Positions 8,676 through 17,376 of a stretch of DNA of 21,097 bases are shown one piece after another. Within the stretch, counting starts at the first letter, position 1. Each line of letters begins with the position of its first letter. The notes under the pieces were generated by a model. That model did not search any database. It worked only from the letters and a program-made list of their open reading frames with translations, and was not told the origin of the DNA. The position numbers and the translations under genes are program-made. Source of the stretch: Prorocentrum cordatum (lineage: Eukaryota > Sar > Dinophyceae > Prorocentrales > Prorocentraceae); contig CAUYUJ010016710.1 in the NCBI GenBank assembly GCA_963575745.1, positions 244,612 through 265,708 of the forward strand, written 5' to 3'.

Positions 8676-9432
8676 TGCTGGTGCAGATGATGCTGATGAG
8701 GATGATGGCGATGATAATGATGATGATGATGATGCTGATGTTGATGATGATGATGATGATGATGATGAGGATGATGATGCTGATGCTGATGCTGATGCTG
8801 ATTATGATGATGATGCTGCTGCTGCTGATGATGATGCTGGTGCTGATGCTGATGCTGATGCTGATGCTGATGTCTGTGCTGATGATGATGATGATGCTGA
8901 TGCTGATGCTGATGCTGATGCCTGTGCTGATGATGCTGCTGATGATGATAATGATGATGATGGGAATGAGGCTGATGATACTGTTGTTGTCGATGAGGAT
9001 GCTGATGATGCTGATGATGATGCTGCAGATGATGATGCTGATGGGAATGATGATGATGATGATACGGCCGTTGATGATGATGCTGATGATGGTGATGATG
9101 ACGCTGATGCTGATGCTGATGCTGATAATGATTATGTTTATGATGATGCTGATGATGATGATGCAGGTTCTGATGATGCTGCTGATGCTGATGATGCTGA
9201 TCATGATATTGTTGTTGTTATTGTTGGTGTGTGTGTGGTGGTGGCAATGATGATGGTGGTGGTGGTGATGATGATTAGGATTCTGATTATGATGATGCTG
9301 GTAATGCTGATGATGATGAGGATGATGATGCGCTGCTGCTGCTGATGATGATGATGATGCTGATGCTGATGCTGATGCTGATGCTGATGCTGCTGATGAT
9401 GATGCTGACGATGATGACGATGATGCTGATGA

Positions 9433-9486
<54 letters not shown>

Positions 9487-9490
9487 GCGC
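8676..9490 (+). repeat. GAT/GCT triplet microsatellite, 0.8 kb
   Basis: GATGCT alternation with pure GAT and GCT patches throughout. The Asp/Ala-rich frame at 8545-9345 and the Met- and Ile-rich shadows are by-products of the repeat. Confidence 0.92.
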
Positions 9491-9825
9491 GAGATTGGCA
9501 ATGGAATCGTGGGTTATGACTGTCATGGCCATGGTCGTGCTGACAGCGACGACGCCCACGGCGAGCGAGATGGCGCTAATGTTGATCATGATGAGTACCG
9601 TCGTGGCCACGACGACGATGCCGACGAGTCTGTTAATTAACATATTGGACCCGAATGTTTACCTACGGCGAGCATCCATATGGGTGTCTGCGGCTTCGTT
9701 GCCGGTCGACATATTCGGCGAGCAGATCCTCAGCTATACGGACCTGCCAGCTGGACAAGACCAGGCCGCGGCGGCCAGACAATTGACGCAGCGGGGCTGG
9801 TCGGATATATACCATGGCCCTTGCT
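9491..9825. other. Unique spacer, no gene recognised
   Basis: Non-repetitive sequence after the GAT/GCT block. All long frames through it are extensions of repeat ORFs. Confidence 0.4.
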
Positions 9826-10245
9826 CTCGCCTTCTCTCCCTTCTCCTCACCTCGTCCTCTTCATATATGAGCCCTCTCCTCTTCTCCTTCTTCTCTTCTC
9901 CCCTTTCTCCTCCCCTCCCTCTCTCTCTCTCTCTTTTTCTATCTCTCTTTCTCTCTCTCTCTCGTCTGGCACTTAACCTTCCTCTTCGTCCTTCCTGTCC
10001 CTTTTTCCTCATTGTCCTCCTCCTTTTACTTGTTGTTCCCTCGTTCTTCCCTCCGCCTCTTTCGCTTCCTCCTCCTCCTTATTCCTACCCCGTCTCACTT
10101 TTGCATTTCCTCATCTCTTCATCATCCCTTATGTCCTCCACCTCCACAGCCTCCTCTCCCCAGTCTCGCTCGCTCTTCATGTCCCCCTCTCCCCCATCCT
10201 CTTCCTTCCTTTTCCTGTTACCTCGTTCCCACACCTCTCCGCTGC
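9826..10245 (+). repeat. Pyrimidine tract (CT-rich), possibly a splice-acceptor tract
   Basis: About 420 bp of almost pure C/T on the + strand, including TCTCTC runs at 9921-9963. It is less regular than the neighbouring CTC microsatellites and ends at GCTGCAG (10242-10248) just before an ATG ORF. It may be simple repeat, or it may act as an extended polypyrimidine tract. Confidence 0.7.
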
Positions 10246-10272
10246 AGTTTACAGTCAACCCGCATAGTAAGG

Positions 10273-10404
10273 ATGGACAACATTCCCAAGGGTACCCTAC
10301 CCTTGCCCCTTCGGCCCATCCTTGGCCAATTCGTTGGCCAAGCTCGTTCGAAAAACGCTACCGCGGCCCTCCAAGGCCCCCGCATCCTTACCGCGCGTCT
10401 TTAG
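10273..10404 (+). CDS. Small ORF or first-exon candidate (43 aa) after a long pyrimidine tract; unknown function
   Basis: The ATG at 10273-10275 opens a 43-codon frame (MDNIPKGTLPLPLRPILGQF...) that ends in TAG at 10402-10404. The residue mix is ordinary rather than repeat-derived. It lies 27 bases after CTCTCCGCTGCAG, the end of a 420-bp pyrimidine tract. This layout resembles a trans-splice acceptor with a short leader, but the spliced-leader sequence itself would not be in the genome here. A canonical-looking intron (10476-10583) follows 70 bp downstream, so this may be part of a spliced gene whose exon leaves the frame before the TAG. I do not recognise the product. Two short hairpins (10288-10304, 10321-10342) lie inside it. 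Confidence 0.25.
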   Translation: MDNIPKGTLPLPLRPILGQFVGQARSKNATAALQGPRILTARL

Positions 10405-10475
10405 GATCGGGTTGTCTGTACAAGCCCCTCCGTGATCCTACAGGGGAGGTTTCTGGGCGCAGGCCATCTGATCGG

Positions 10476-10583
10476 GTAAGCAACCTCTGCCCAGGGCCCC
10501 TCCCAGGAGTTGGCCCTGCAGCACAGCCCTCCCTTCTTGTCGGGGGTCCGATGCGTCTTTGCCCGATCACTCTTTCCCCACAG
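10476..10583 (+). other. Putative 108-nt GT-AG spliceosomal intron
   Basis: The donor is GG/GTAAGC at 10476 and the acceptor is CTCTTTCCCCACAG/G ending at 10583. The pyrimidine-rich acceptor and near-consensus donor are the best matched pair in the window. The sequence after it stays open to a TAA near 10908 in one frame (SGLAASAAAPANKRQTPRS...) and to 11030 in another, so the exon frame is undecided. Confidence 0.35.
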
Positions 10584-11325
10584 GCTACCGCGGCAGCTCT
10601 GCGCGTGCCCCTCCCTCGGGGCAGCTCCAGCTCTGCCCAGCGGTCTGGCTGCATCTGCCGCGGCCCCTGCCAACAAAAGACAGACGCCCCGCTCGGAAGC
10701 CTCTCCCTCTCGTGGAGGGGCCCCAGCCCGTGCCCAGCCGCTCCCTCTTCCCGAGGGGCAGCTCTGCCCAGGCTCCCCCTGTCGATGCCCGGACGTGACT
10801 GTGGCATCGCTCGGACGTGTGCATTTTTCCCTCGGCGAGGGCCATCGAGGAGCATCCTTGACCCATTTGGCGAGGAAAAAATCCACGCACGAAACCGAAA
10901 AAAAATAAATAAGAGGGACGACCGTAGCGAGTGGTGGCGAGCGTGGCCCGCGCAGGGCCTCCGAAGTCAGCTGTGCACCCGGCGTCGGCGAAGCCTCTCA
11001 CCCGGAGAGAGGGCCGATGGTGGCGGATGACGGGCGCAGGAGGGGACTGGGCAAAGCGCGGGGGACGAACTGCTTGGAAGGTAGGGATGTTGGTGATGGT
11101 TGGTTGTGATTGTTGTGGTAAAGTGAGTTAGGTTGTGGTGTGTGTGTTGCTATGTAGATGCTTTGAACGCTTGGTGCCTTGTTGCGTTGTTGCTTTGTGG
11201 GGTGGTCTGCGTTGTTGCCTGTGCTGTACGCTAGACATAGGTGGCTAGGTGCGGGTGTCAATTTGCACGTGGATTGGTCCAGGCGAGGCCTCCTGCATCT
11301 CGTCCAATGGGCCCCTCCTGCGGCA
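10584..11325. other. GC-rich stretch, possible downstream exon then T/G-rich spacer
   Basis: 10584-10910 could be exon sequence after the putative intron. GGGGCAGCTC...CTCTGCCCAG occurs in two versions (about 10618 and 10757). AATAAA occurs at 10904-10909. From 11090 to 11260 the + strand is GT-rich with no coding seen. Confidence 0.3.
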
Positions 11326-11364
11326 AGGAGGAGGAGGAGGAGGAGGAGGAGGAGGAGGAGGAGG
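11326..11364 (+). repeat. GGA microsatellite
   Basis: Pure GGA units at 11328-11362. Confidence 0.92.
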
Positions 11365-11495
11365 CGAGCAAACGTGGGGAACAGGCGGGCGGCACCCGAG
11401 GCGGCTTGGAAGCACGAGCACCCAGTGCTCCGGCGGGTCGTTCAGCTGGCACACGAGCCTCGGCATCTGGCGGCGCGAAAGCCTCGATGCTCACC

Positions 11496-11640
11496 GAGCG
11501 CGTTCCACTGCTCGCAAAGTGCCTACTCGCAAACGCTCGAGAAACCACATGTCCGCTTCGAGGTAATTTATCGTCGGTCCCCCGCGGGGGCCCCAGGCCA
11601 TTTGCGAGGAGCTACTTTTTGCGAGTAGTGGAGCGCGCTC
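11496..11640. repeat. 145-bp foldback element
   Basis: GAGCGCGTTCCACTGCTCGC (11496-11515) is complementary to the end of the segment (11621-11640) with two mismatches. The inner CTCGCAAA (11526-11533) is exactly complementary to TTTGCGAG (11601-11608). The loop contains the palindrome CCCCCGCGGGGG (11579-11590). Confidence 0.82.
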
Positions 11641-11845
11641 GTCTACCCTCCATTTCCAGTGTGGGGGGGCGGTTCGGGGAACATTGAGAACAAAAACACA
11701 TATGGAGCACGCCCTCCCCGCAACCCGAAGTCGGGTCTTCGGGGGTGGGGCTGGGGTGGTCCTGGTCGGTGCAGGCAGCTGGGCGGCCCAGGCCGCAGGC
11801 TTGGCGCCACGTCGCGGACGCCGGCTGCGCGAGGCGCGCGTGCGA

Positions 11846-11907
11846 GGAGGAGGAGGAGGAGGAGGAGGAGGAGGGGGAGGAGGAGGAGGGGGAGGAGGAG
11901 GAGGATG
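11846..11907 (+). repeat. GGA microsatellite
   Basis: GGA repeats with two GGGGGA interruptions. Confidence 0.9.
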
Positions 11908-12234
11908 ACATGTCGAGACGCCGAGGAAGAAAACACTCACGAAGTCCGCGGCAGATCGCACCGGCGACGGGGCGCGGCCTCGACGGGGCGGCGGGTTGGC
12001 ACCCGGCCGTGCGGCCTTGCCTCGTGGCGCGGGGCCGCCGTCGCCTGCCGGGAGGCGCCCCGGCGGGCGGGGGCAGCAGTGCGCTGCTCGCAGGGGTAGG
12101 CTGGGCCTGTCCATCTACAGGGGGAAGATTCAGAGATAGTCAACAAATACAGTCGGGGGACGATCTTTTGAGTATTCTTGGGCTCTGCTGGAGTGTATAT
12201 ATGTATAAATATAGTCTACATGAACCTATACATA

Positions 12235-12236
<2 letters not shown>
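11908..12236. other. GC-rich spacer containing the second acceptor-like motif
   Basis: No coding recognised. 12103-12125 (GGGCCTGTCCATCTACAGG, then GGGA) matches 829-851 at 21 of 23 bases. Confidence 0.5.
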
Positions 12237-12270
<34 letters not shown>

Positions 12271-12277
12271 TTTGTAG

Positions 12278-12317
<40 letters not shown>

Positions 12318-12342
12318 GTTGTTGATTGTTGTTGCTTGTTGT

Positions 12343-12376
<34 letters not shown>

Positions 12377-12393
12377 ATAGTAGTAGTAGTAGA

Positions 12394-12474
<81 letters not shown>
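12237..12474 (+). repeat. Compound TA - GTT - GTA microsatellite
   Basis: TA repeat 12237-12267, GTT repeat 12275-12317, and GTA repeat 12343-12474 with two GTAGATAG interruptions. Confidence 0.95.
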
Positions 12475-12475
<1 letters not shown>

Positions 12476-12544
12476 TGTTGAACATTATTTATTCTAAAGA
12501 ATAATATTGTTGGGCCCCCTGGTGCGCGCCCCCCCTGCGCCGCC

Positions 12545-13150
12545 TAGGCCGCAGCTACATTTTCATCATTTTCGTGAGGAAGCCTCAGAAAAGAGGGTGT
12601 GTACAGGATCCGGTTGTTTTGTTGTAATCCGCTTTCCCTTGCAAAAAACAATAGAAAATGACATTTCTTGTACTAATATAATCAAATTTCAAGAATCCCT
12701 TGCAACAAATAAGGTAAAGTGGACATTCGCGCGCGCAAGACGAAATCCTTCCAAAAGCTTAGTGTTCGGAGCGATTTTAACATAAAAACATCAAAAAACC
12801 AATGGTTTTTCAACCAAAAAATGTCAAAATCTCATCCCGCGCGCTCTTGCGGATTCGTAGGAAAACCAACACTTTTAAAACATTTCTGTCAAACGGGCTT
12901 TTGCGAGCAACTTTTTCGAACTTCTGCGACAACGGTTGCGCACCTGCCAGGGCCATCATCCCTGTCAAATAATACCATGCGGGACACATTCGTTTTTTCT
13001 TCGCGCGCGCACGCCGAAATCTCCAAAAAACCATTGGGCTTCTTAAGAATTTTAGCACCGCGCATCATAAAATCACACGAATCGCACCGTAGTTCCTCGA
13101 AAAACACCTGCACGACTTTTCAAAATTTCTACCCGCGCGCGCTGTCCTAA
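12545..13150. other. AT-rich island with internal imperfect duplication; no gene
   Basis: About 600 bp of A/T-rich sequence with scattered CGCGCGC pockets, unlike the rest of the window. CGCGCGCAAGACGAAATCC (from about 12731) resembles CGCGCGCACGCCGAAATCT (from about 13003), and similar ATTTTA...CATCA...AAAA segments follow each. This suggests an old tandem copy about 270 bp apart. No ORF is convincing. Confidence 0.55.
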
Positions 13151-13376
13151 CAACTTCTGTGGGTGTGTACTCCACGCCAGTGTAGTAGCCACGGTCGTCC
13201 GCAGGCCACGAAGTGAAGTGTCCGAACGTCATAGGGCGGGAAGCTGGGTGTGGGTGGTGGCGAAGAGTCGTGTGGATATTTGGTAGAGCTTGCACTGCCC
13301 CCCCACAAAGTGGGGTATTGGCTGGCGTCGCATGAAAACCCTGGCACTGGTGAGAACACTGAGCGTTCGGGTAAAG
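13151..13376. other. Unique spacer
   Basis: It holds one small hairpin, CCCCAC-AAA-GTGGGG (13301-13315). No gene recognised. Confidence 0.4.
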
Positions 13377-13377
13377 T

Positions 13378-13405
13378 GATTGTTGTTGTTGTTGTTGTTG
13401 TTGTG

Positions 13406-13450
<45 letters not shown>

Positions 13451-13532
13451 GCTGTAGTAGTAGTAGTAGTAGTAGTTGTTGTTGTTGTTGTTGTTGTTGT
13501 TGCTGTTGTTGTTGCTGTTGTTGTTTTTTTGT
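13378..13532 (+). repeat. GTT microsatellite with an internal GTA run
   Basis: GTT repeats, with GTA units at about 13454-13474, ending in T7. Confidence 0.94.
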
Positions 13533-13542
13533 GTGTTGTTGT

Positions 13543-13570
13543 TTTTTCCGCTTGTAGGCGTGTGTGCCCG
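13543..13570 (+). repeat. 28-bp direct repeat, left copy (acceptor-like)
   Basis: TTTTTCCGCTTGTAGGCGTG, then TGTGCCCG. The right copy at 14144-14171 differs at one base. The TAG/G after a pyrimidine run resembles a 3' splice site. Confidence 0.85.
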
Positions 13571-13649
13571 TTGTTCCCTACCTAGGCTCTGCCTAGAAGG
13601 GTTCTTACTCTCTTAGCTTAAAGGGGCCGGGCAGTGGAACTCGCCCCGG

Positions 13650-13695
13650 GCGGTTCCCCCAGTCCCCTGGGAGCGGTTCCCCCAGTCCTCTGGGA
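13650..13695 (+). repeat. 23-bp tandem pair
   Basis: GCGGTTCCCCCAGTCCCCTG, then GGA (13650-13672), is repeated at 13673-13695 with one C-to-T change and one change at the end. Confidence 0.85.
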
Positions 13696-14085
13696 GCTTT
13701 AGCTTCAGCTTTAGCTTTAGCTTTGGCTTAGCTTTAGCTTAGCTTTAGCCCAGCTTTAGCTTAGCTTTAGCTGAGCTTTAGCTTAGCTTTAGCTTAGCTT
13801 TGGCTCAGCTTCAGCTCAGCTTCAGCTTAGCTTCAGCTTAGCTTTAGCTTAGCTTTAGATTAGCTTTAGCTTAGCTTTAGCTTAGCTTCAACTTAGCTTT
13901 AGCTTAGCTTGAGCTCAGCTTCAGCTCAGCTTCAGCTTAGCTTTAGCTTAGCTTCAGTTTCGCTTTAGCTTAGCTTCAGCTTAGCTTCAGCTTAGCTTCA
14001 ACTTAGCTTTAGCTTAGCTTTAGCTTAGCTTTAGCTCAGCTGTAGCTTAGCTGTAGCTTAGCTTTAACTTAGCTTTACTGCTACT
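13696..14085 (+). repeat. TTAGC/TTTAGC satellite, about 11-bp unit
   Basis: About 390 bp of GCTTTAGCTTA units with common variants GCTTCAGCTTA and GCTTCAGCTCA. The unit alternates a hexamer and a pentamer. It is not a known telomere repeat. Confidence 0.92.
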
Positions 14086-14143
14086 ACTAATGCTGCTTTC
14101 CTAGGGGCTCCAACTCCTAGGTAGGGTCGCACTGGGATGATAC

Positions 14144-14171
14144 TTTTTCCGCTTGTAGGGGTGTGTGCCCG
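14144..14171 (+). repeat. 28-bp direct repeat, right copy
   Basis: 27 of 28 identical to 13543-13570. The pair brackets the 23-bp tandem and the TTAGC satellite, 601 bp apart. Confidence 0.85.
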
Positions 14172-14744
14172 ACCTAGTCGTAGATTCGACGAGGAAATGA
14201 AGTTTGAGGCTTCTCGTTCCCTACTCGAGGGGGAGAGGGGAGCAGCATGCATAGTGTGCACTGGAACCGGGGGAAGGCGGAGGGGGTTTGAAGACGAGGG
14301 GGAGGGGGGGTGGCGGAGGGGAGGAAGGATGGGCTGGAGGAAGGGGGGCGGGGGAGCAGGAGGAGGTGGGCGAGGAAGAGGGACGAGGAAGGAGGAGGAC
14401 GAATTCTGTGGTCGATCCTCCACTCGAAGGCCCTGGCTGCAGCAGCACAGGCCTTCGCGAACTCTTGTCGGCTTCCTCGGAGGTCTGGCTCCCTCCCTCC
14501 CCCCCCGGGAGGGAGCCGGGCCACGAGGAGGTGGCAGGCCTTCCGCGCACGGAGCCCGATGTGGGTCGGTGTCGTTTCACCGATCCCCCCCTCCCCATCC
14601 CCATCCCCTTCTAGACCCCCACCAAACTACCGCCCCAGTTGGGGATACACCCCTCGAAACCCGAAGGGAGCGACCTGCATCCCCATCTAGGGGGGCAGAT
14701 CGGCCAGTGGGGCCCAGGCCACGCCGCTGGGGATGGGTATCTAG
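14172..14744. other. Non-coding GC-rich stretch with two adjacent hairpins
   Basis: CGAAGGCC (14425-14432) pairs with GGCCTTCG (14450-14457). GGCTCCCTCCC (14487-14497) pairs exactly with GGGAGGGAGCC (14507-14517). The rest is G- or C-rich low-complexity sequence, and no gene is supported. Confidence 0.55.
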
Positions 14745-14839
14745 GGGAACAAAAAGTGTCATAAACATAAAAACTCGGAGGTCCGCGCGGATTTCTCGGA
14801 TCGGCGCGAGTTTCTATGTTTATGCCACTTTTTGTTCCC
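14745..14839. repeat. 33-bp terminal inverted repeats around a GAGGTCCGCGCGGAT core
   Basis: The left arm (14745-14777, GGGAACAAAAAGTGTCATAA...) and right arm (14807-14839) are reverse complements at 31 of 33 positions. The 29-nt centre begins GAGGTCCGCGCGGAT, the same core as the hairpin at 6947-7020. The arms are AT-rich and the centre GC-rich, unlike either flank. It resembles a tiny foldback or MITE-like unit. Confidence 0.88.
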
Positions 14840-15009
14840 TTAATATCGGAATAAACGATACTCAGGGGGGGGTGAGGGAGAAGGGAGAGAGCTGGAGAGA
14901 CCCGAAGCGGCGTGCAGCTGGCCGTCATGCTGCGCTCCCTCGTCGGCCTGGAGAGCTTCCTGATGCGGCAGTTCCCGCAGGAGCGTTGGCCTCCTCGGAC
15001 CCAGGGCGC

Positions 15010-15200
15010 CTCTCCTCGCTCGCCCGCCTCCTTCCTCGTTCTTCCTCCCCGCTCACTCGTTGCTCCTTCCTCGGTCCTCCTCCTCCTCCTCCTCTCATCC
15101 TCCTCCTCCTCCTCTCTCTCCTTACGTCCTCCTCCCTCCTCCTTTTCACCCCGCCACCCCCCCCCCCCCCCCCCTCCTCCTCCTCCTCCTCCTCCTCCTC

Positions 15201-15233
<33 letters not shown>

Positions 15234-15255
15234 GTCTCCCTCCTGACCCCCCCCT
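15010..15255 (+). repeat. CTC microsatellite with C18 homopolymer
   Basis: CTC/TCC repeats at 15075-15145 and 15175-15224, with a run of 18 C at 15157-15174. The minus strand is GGA/G-rich and could form G-quadruplexes. Confidence 0.92.
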
Positions 15256-15380
15256 TCGCCCCTTCATGTTTCTGACCCGTGTACCCTCTGCCCTTCCTGC
15301 TTCCGTTTCCGACCCGTCTATCTTTCCTCTTTTTCCACACCCTTCACACGGATACGGTATGGACCAAACTGTAAACCGTC

Positions 15381-15720
15381 ATGGCCAAAGGCGTAAACTG
15401 CCGCTCTGGCGTAACACGTGCCGCCACCGTTCAAGCAGCAGGAGCGGGTGCGTCTTTTCGGCAAGCAAATGCGCCTGCCCCAGCGGCCCGCCCTAGCACG
15501 ATGGCGTGGGGGCACTGAAGAAGGCGCTCCATGCGATGGTGACTGCGGATTCTGAGAAGTTGGCGACGAGGAACATGTGCACACCGCCCAGTGGAGGAGC
15601 ACAGTCAGCAGAAGCACATGCACTCTTCGTGAAGGCGGTCAGCCAAGCGGGAAGCGTGGAGGCCACGAGAGGCCAGACGACCACCAGCGTCGCTTCCTGG
15701 AACATCCGTGGCCGCTGGGC
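15381..15720 (+). pseudogene. Possible broken coding segment ending in WNIRG and running into a GGA/GGC microsatellite
   Basis: A 45-codon ORF starts at ATG 15381, nine bases after an in-frame TAA (15372-15374), and stops at TGA 15516-15518. In the next frame, from 15506, there is a helix-like segment ALKKALHAMVTADSEKLA, then TTSVASWNIRG (15683-15712), then Arg-rich microsatellite translation. The two halves join if the G5 run at 15508-15512 had one more G, giving one frame from 15381 to the repeat. The second half has GC-rich third positions. SxxSWNIRG resembles the first strand of the AP-endonuclease domain of APE-class LINEs, but nothing after it supports that domain. It could equally be a host exon or chance. 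The minus strand is also open here (15493-15987). Confidence 0.3.
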
Positions 15721-15875
15721 GAGGAGGAGGAGGCGGAGGCGGAGGCGGAGGCGGAGGCGGAGGCAGAGGAGGAGGAGGCGGAGGCGGAGGCGGAGGCGGC
15801 GGAGGAGGAGGAGGAGGAGGAGGAGGAGGAGGAGGAGGAGGAGGAGGAGGAGGAGGAGGAGGAGGAGGAGGAGGG
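15721..15875 (+). repeat. GGAGGC hexamer then GGA microsatellite
   Basis: GGAGGC repeats at 15729-15800, then GGA to 15873. The repeat starts directly after the possible coding segment ending at 15720. Confidence 0.93.
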
Positions 15876-16154
15876 TGTGGCTTGGGTGGGCTTGCAGGTG
15901 CTCTCTCGAGCGCCGCTGCCGCGGCGTTCTGCGACAGAGCTTGTCGTCGAAAGAGAATTGCCCTGCGAGCAACATGGATGCAAGCAAGGACCATAGCGAT
16001 TCTGCGAGGCCTGCCTGCCACAGAAACGATGGGGGTCAGTAGCCCCGCGCGCGCCAGTAACGCAGCGGAGGAGAGCCTGCCGCCACAGACTGAGAATCGG
16101 GGCTGGGGTCGCGAACGGGCTCTCAGAACGTAAGTTGCCAGGCTCCCGCGCGCG
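15876..16154. other. Unique GC-rich stretch, no gene recognised
   Basis: Mixed sequence with a GTAAGT at 16129-16134 that could be a donor site, but no partner exon is identifiable. Short blocks CGCGCGCG, GAGCCTG and CTGAGA are mirrored around about 16105. Confidence 0.35.
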
Positions 16155-16831
16155 TAGTGGCCAAGCTAAAGCCCAACGTTCGGCCACGCAGGCGCTTCCA
16201 AAAAGGCAGGGGAAAATACCCTGAACTATGCGCATCTAGCTCCTGCGCAAGCAAATCGGAAGCCACCAGGACCATCTTGTCAGGCCCCTATATGCCGCCA
16301 CGCTGGTTCCGGGCAGGCTGTGCTGTCCGGCGGAAGGGGACGAGGAGGGGAGAAGCAGGCAGACGACGACGAACGCCCAGGCGGGAGGCCAGGGCCGGCG
16401 GGGCGGGCGGGCAGGCAGAAGACGGGCCAGGCAGAGACAGCAGGCAGGGAACAGGAGGAAAGGAAAGGGAGGGAAGCAACGAGCAGAAGCGAAGGGAGGG
16501 GGAGGAGGGGGAGGAGGACAAGGAGGAGAGAAAACAGCGACCGCAAGCAGACAGGCCGGGCCACGGGCCGGGAGAGAAGAGCCGCCCGCGACGAGGCTAC
16601 GGACCCTACGGCGGCGACCTGGGCGGGGTGGCCGCCCGAACCCAACGCGATGCGGCTTGGTGGGGATTGCCCTTTGCGGGATCCATCCACCGCCCCGCCG
16701 GGGAAGGGCCGGGCGGCGCGTGGGAGGGGTCGCTGGCGCGACGTTGGCGAAAGGGCGCGGGGGGCGCCCGTGCTGCCCAGCAAGGGCGGGGGGGGGGTGG
16801 GCGGGGGGTGCTAGGCAGCGCAGGGGGCACC
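16155..16831 (-). other. Probable 3' untranslated region of the retrotransposon, pyrimidine-rich on the minus strand
   Basis: After the TGA at 16832 the minus strand is CT/GC-rich, with runs such as CCTCCCCCTCCTCC, and shows no conserved coding. I see no poly(A) or short-repeat tail that would fix the 3' end. AAAAAGG at 16199-16205 (plus) is too short to be a tail. Long ORFs here on both strands are Arg/Gly/Glu- or Pro/Ser-rich and look like composition artefacts. Confidence 0.35.
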
Positions 16832-17374
16832 TCACACGGCGTCTGCCGTGGAGGCCGCCGTGGCCGCGGCCAGGCGGGCCGCTGCCACCCCCGCCCCTCC
16901 AGACAGGGTCTGAAGGCGCCGCAACACCGCCCGCGCGTTCTTCCTGTGCAGGGAGACGGGAAGTCGCTGGGCATGTTGGTCCGCAACCGGTGCGGCGTCT
17001 TCCCCCGTGGCGTCAGCCACCCGCTTGGTCAGGACCCCGAAGGCCTTGCGTGCCTCGTGGCCCCGCCCGCCGCCGTGGGCTTCCACCGCCATGGGGAGGA
17101 AAGTGAAGCCCTGTGCCGCGCAGAGCCGCGCGGTATCCTGGTGCTGCCTGTTGAACTCCTCGTACCGCTCCGTCGCTGCGCTTGACGAAGCGGCCGACGC
17201 GGCGAGGAGATCGGCGCGCGACCCTGACGTGGCGGCAAAGTCCCAGGCGGCCGCCGTGCCGTTGCGCCACCGCGGCAGGTAGACGTCGGCAGGGCGGCGG
17301 CCGTTGTCGTCCACCTGGGGCCCGCCCTGCTCGCCCCCGGGGGTGGCCTCCCCGGCGGGGCGCGTGGGTAGCAG
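16832..17374 (-). pseudogene. Retrotransposon polyprotein fragment 3: C-terminal PD-(D/E)XK-like endonuclease domain
   Basis: The third frame resumes after the G-run break with LLPTRPAGEATPGG and runs to a TGA at 16832-16834. Key blocks are RRPADVYLPRWRNG (17258-17299), AAAWDFAATSG (17225-17257), YEEFNRQHQDTARLCAAQG (17108-17164) and FTFLPMAVEAHGGG (17066-17107). The series Arg-Pro-x-Asp, Asp about 15 residues on, then a Lys/Arg-poor helix and FLPMAVE is the pattern I know from the C-terminal restriction-like endonuclease of RLE-class LINEs. I infer the acidic residues of RPAD, WDF and VEAHGG as metal ligands. The usual (D/E)-x-K lysine is not obvious, so activity is uncertain. The last 60 residues (QHAQRLPVSLHRKNARAVLRRLQ, then Ala-rich) are probably a helical tail. 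The frame also extends upstream to 17647, but that part is out-of-frame translation of fragment 2. Confidence 0.68.
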
Positions 17375-17376
17375 CC

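Noticed and set aside
10904-10909. AATAAA polyadenylation signal
   Set aside because: A single hexamer in an A-rich run with no proven transcript, and dinoflagellates are not known to rely on it.
9345-11030. 561-aa + strand ORF
   Set aside because: It begins in GAT/GCT repeat and passes through the CT tract. It is open because of composition, with no recognisable domain, though its last part overlaps the candidate exon region.
13696-14085. Telomere or subtelomere repeat
   Set aside because: The TTAGC/TTTAGC unit lacks the G-run of TTTAGGG or TTAGGG and lies inside the contig.
14137-15246. 369-aa + strand ORF
   Set aside because: It reads through the hairpins, the foldback at 14745 and the CTC/C18 tract. 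It is Gly/Arg-rich then Pro/Ser/Leu-rich, which is typical of an artefact.
16046-16154. Sixth foldback element
   Set aside because: Only short separated blocks (CGCGCGCG, GAGCCTG, CTGAGA) mirror each other, and their centres differ by several bases. This is too weak in GC-rich DNA.
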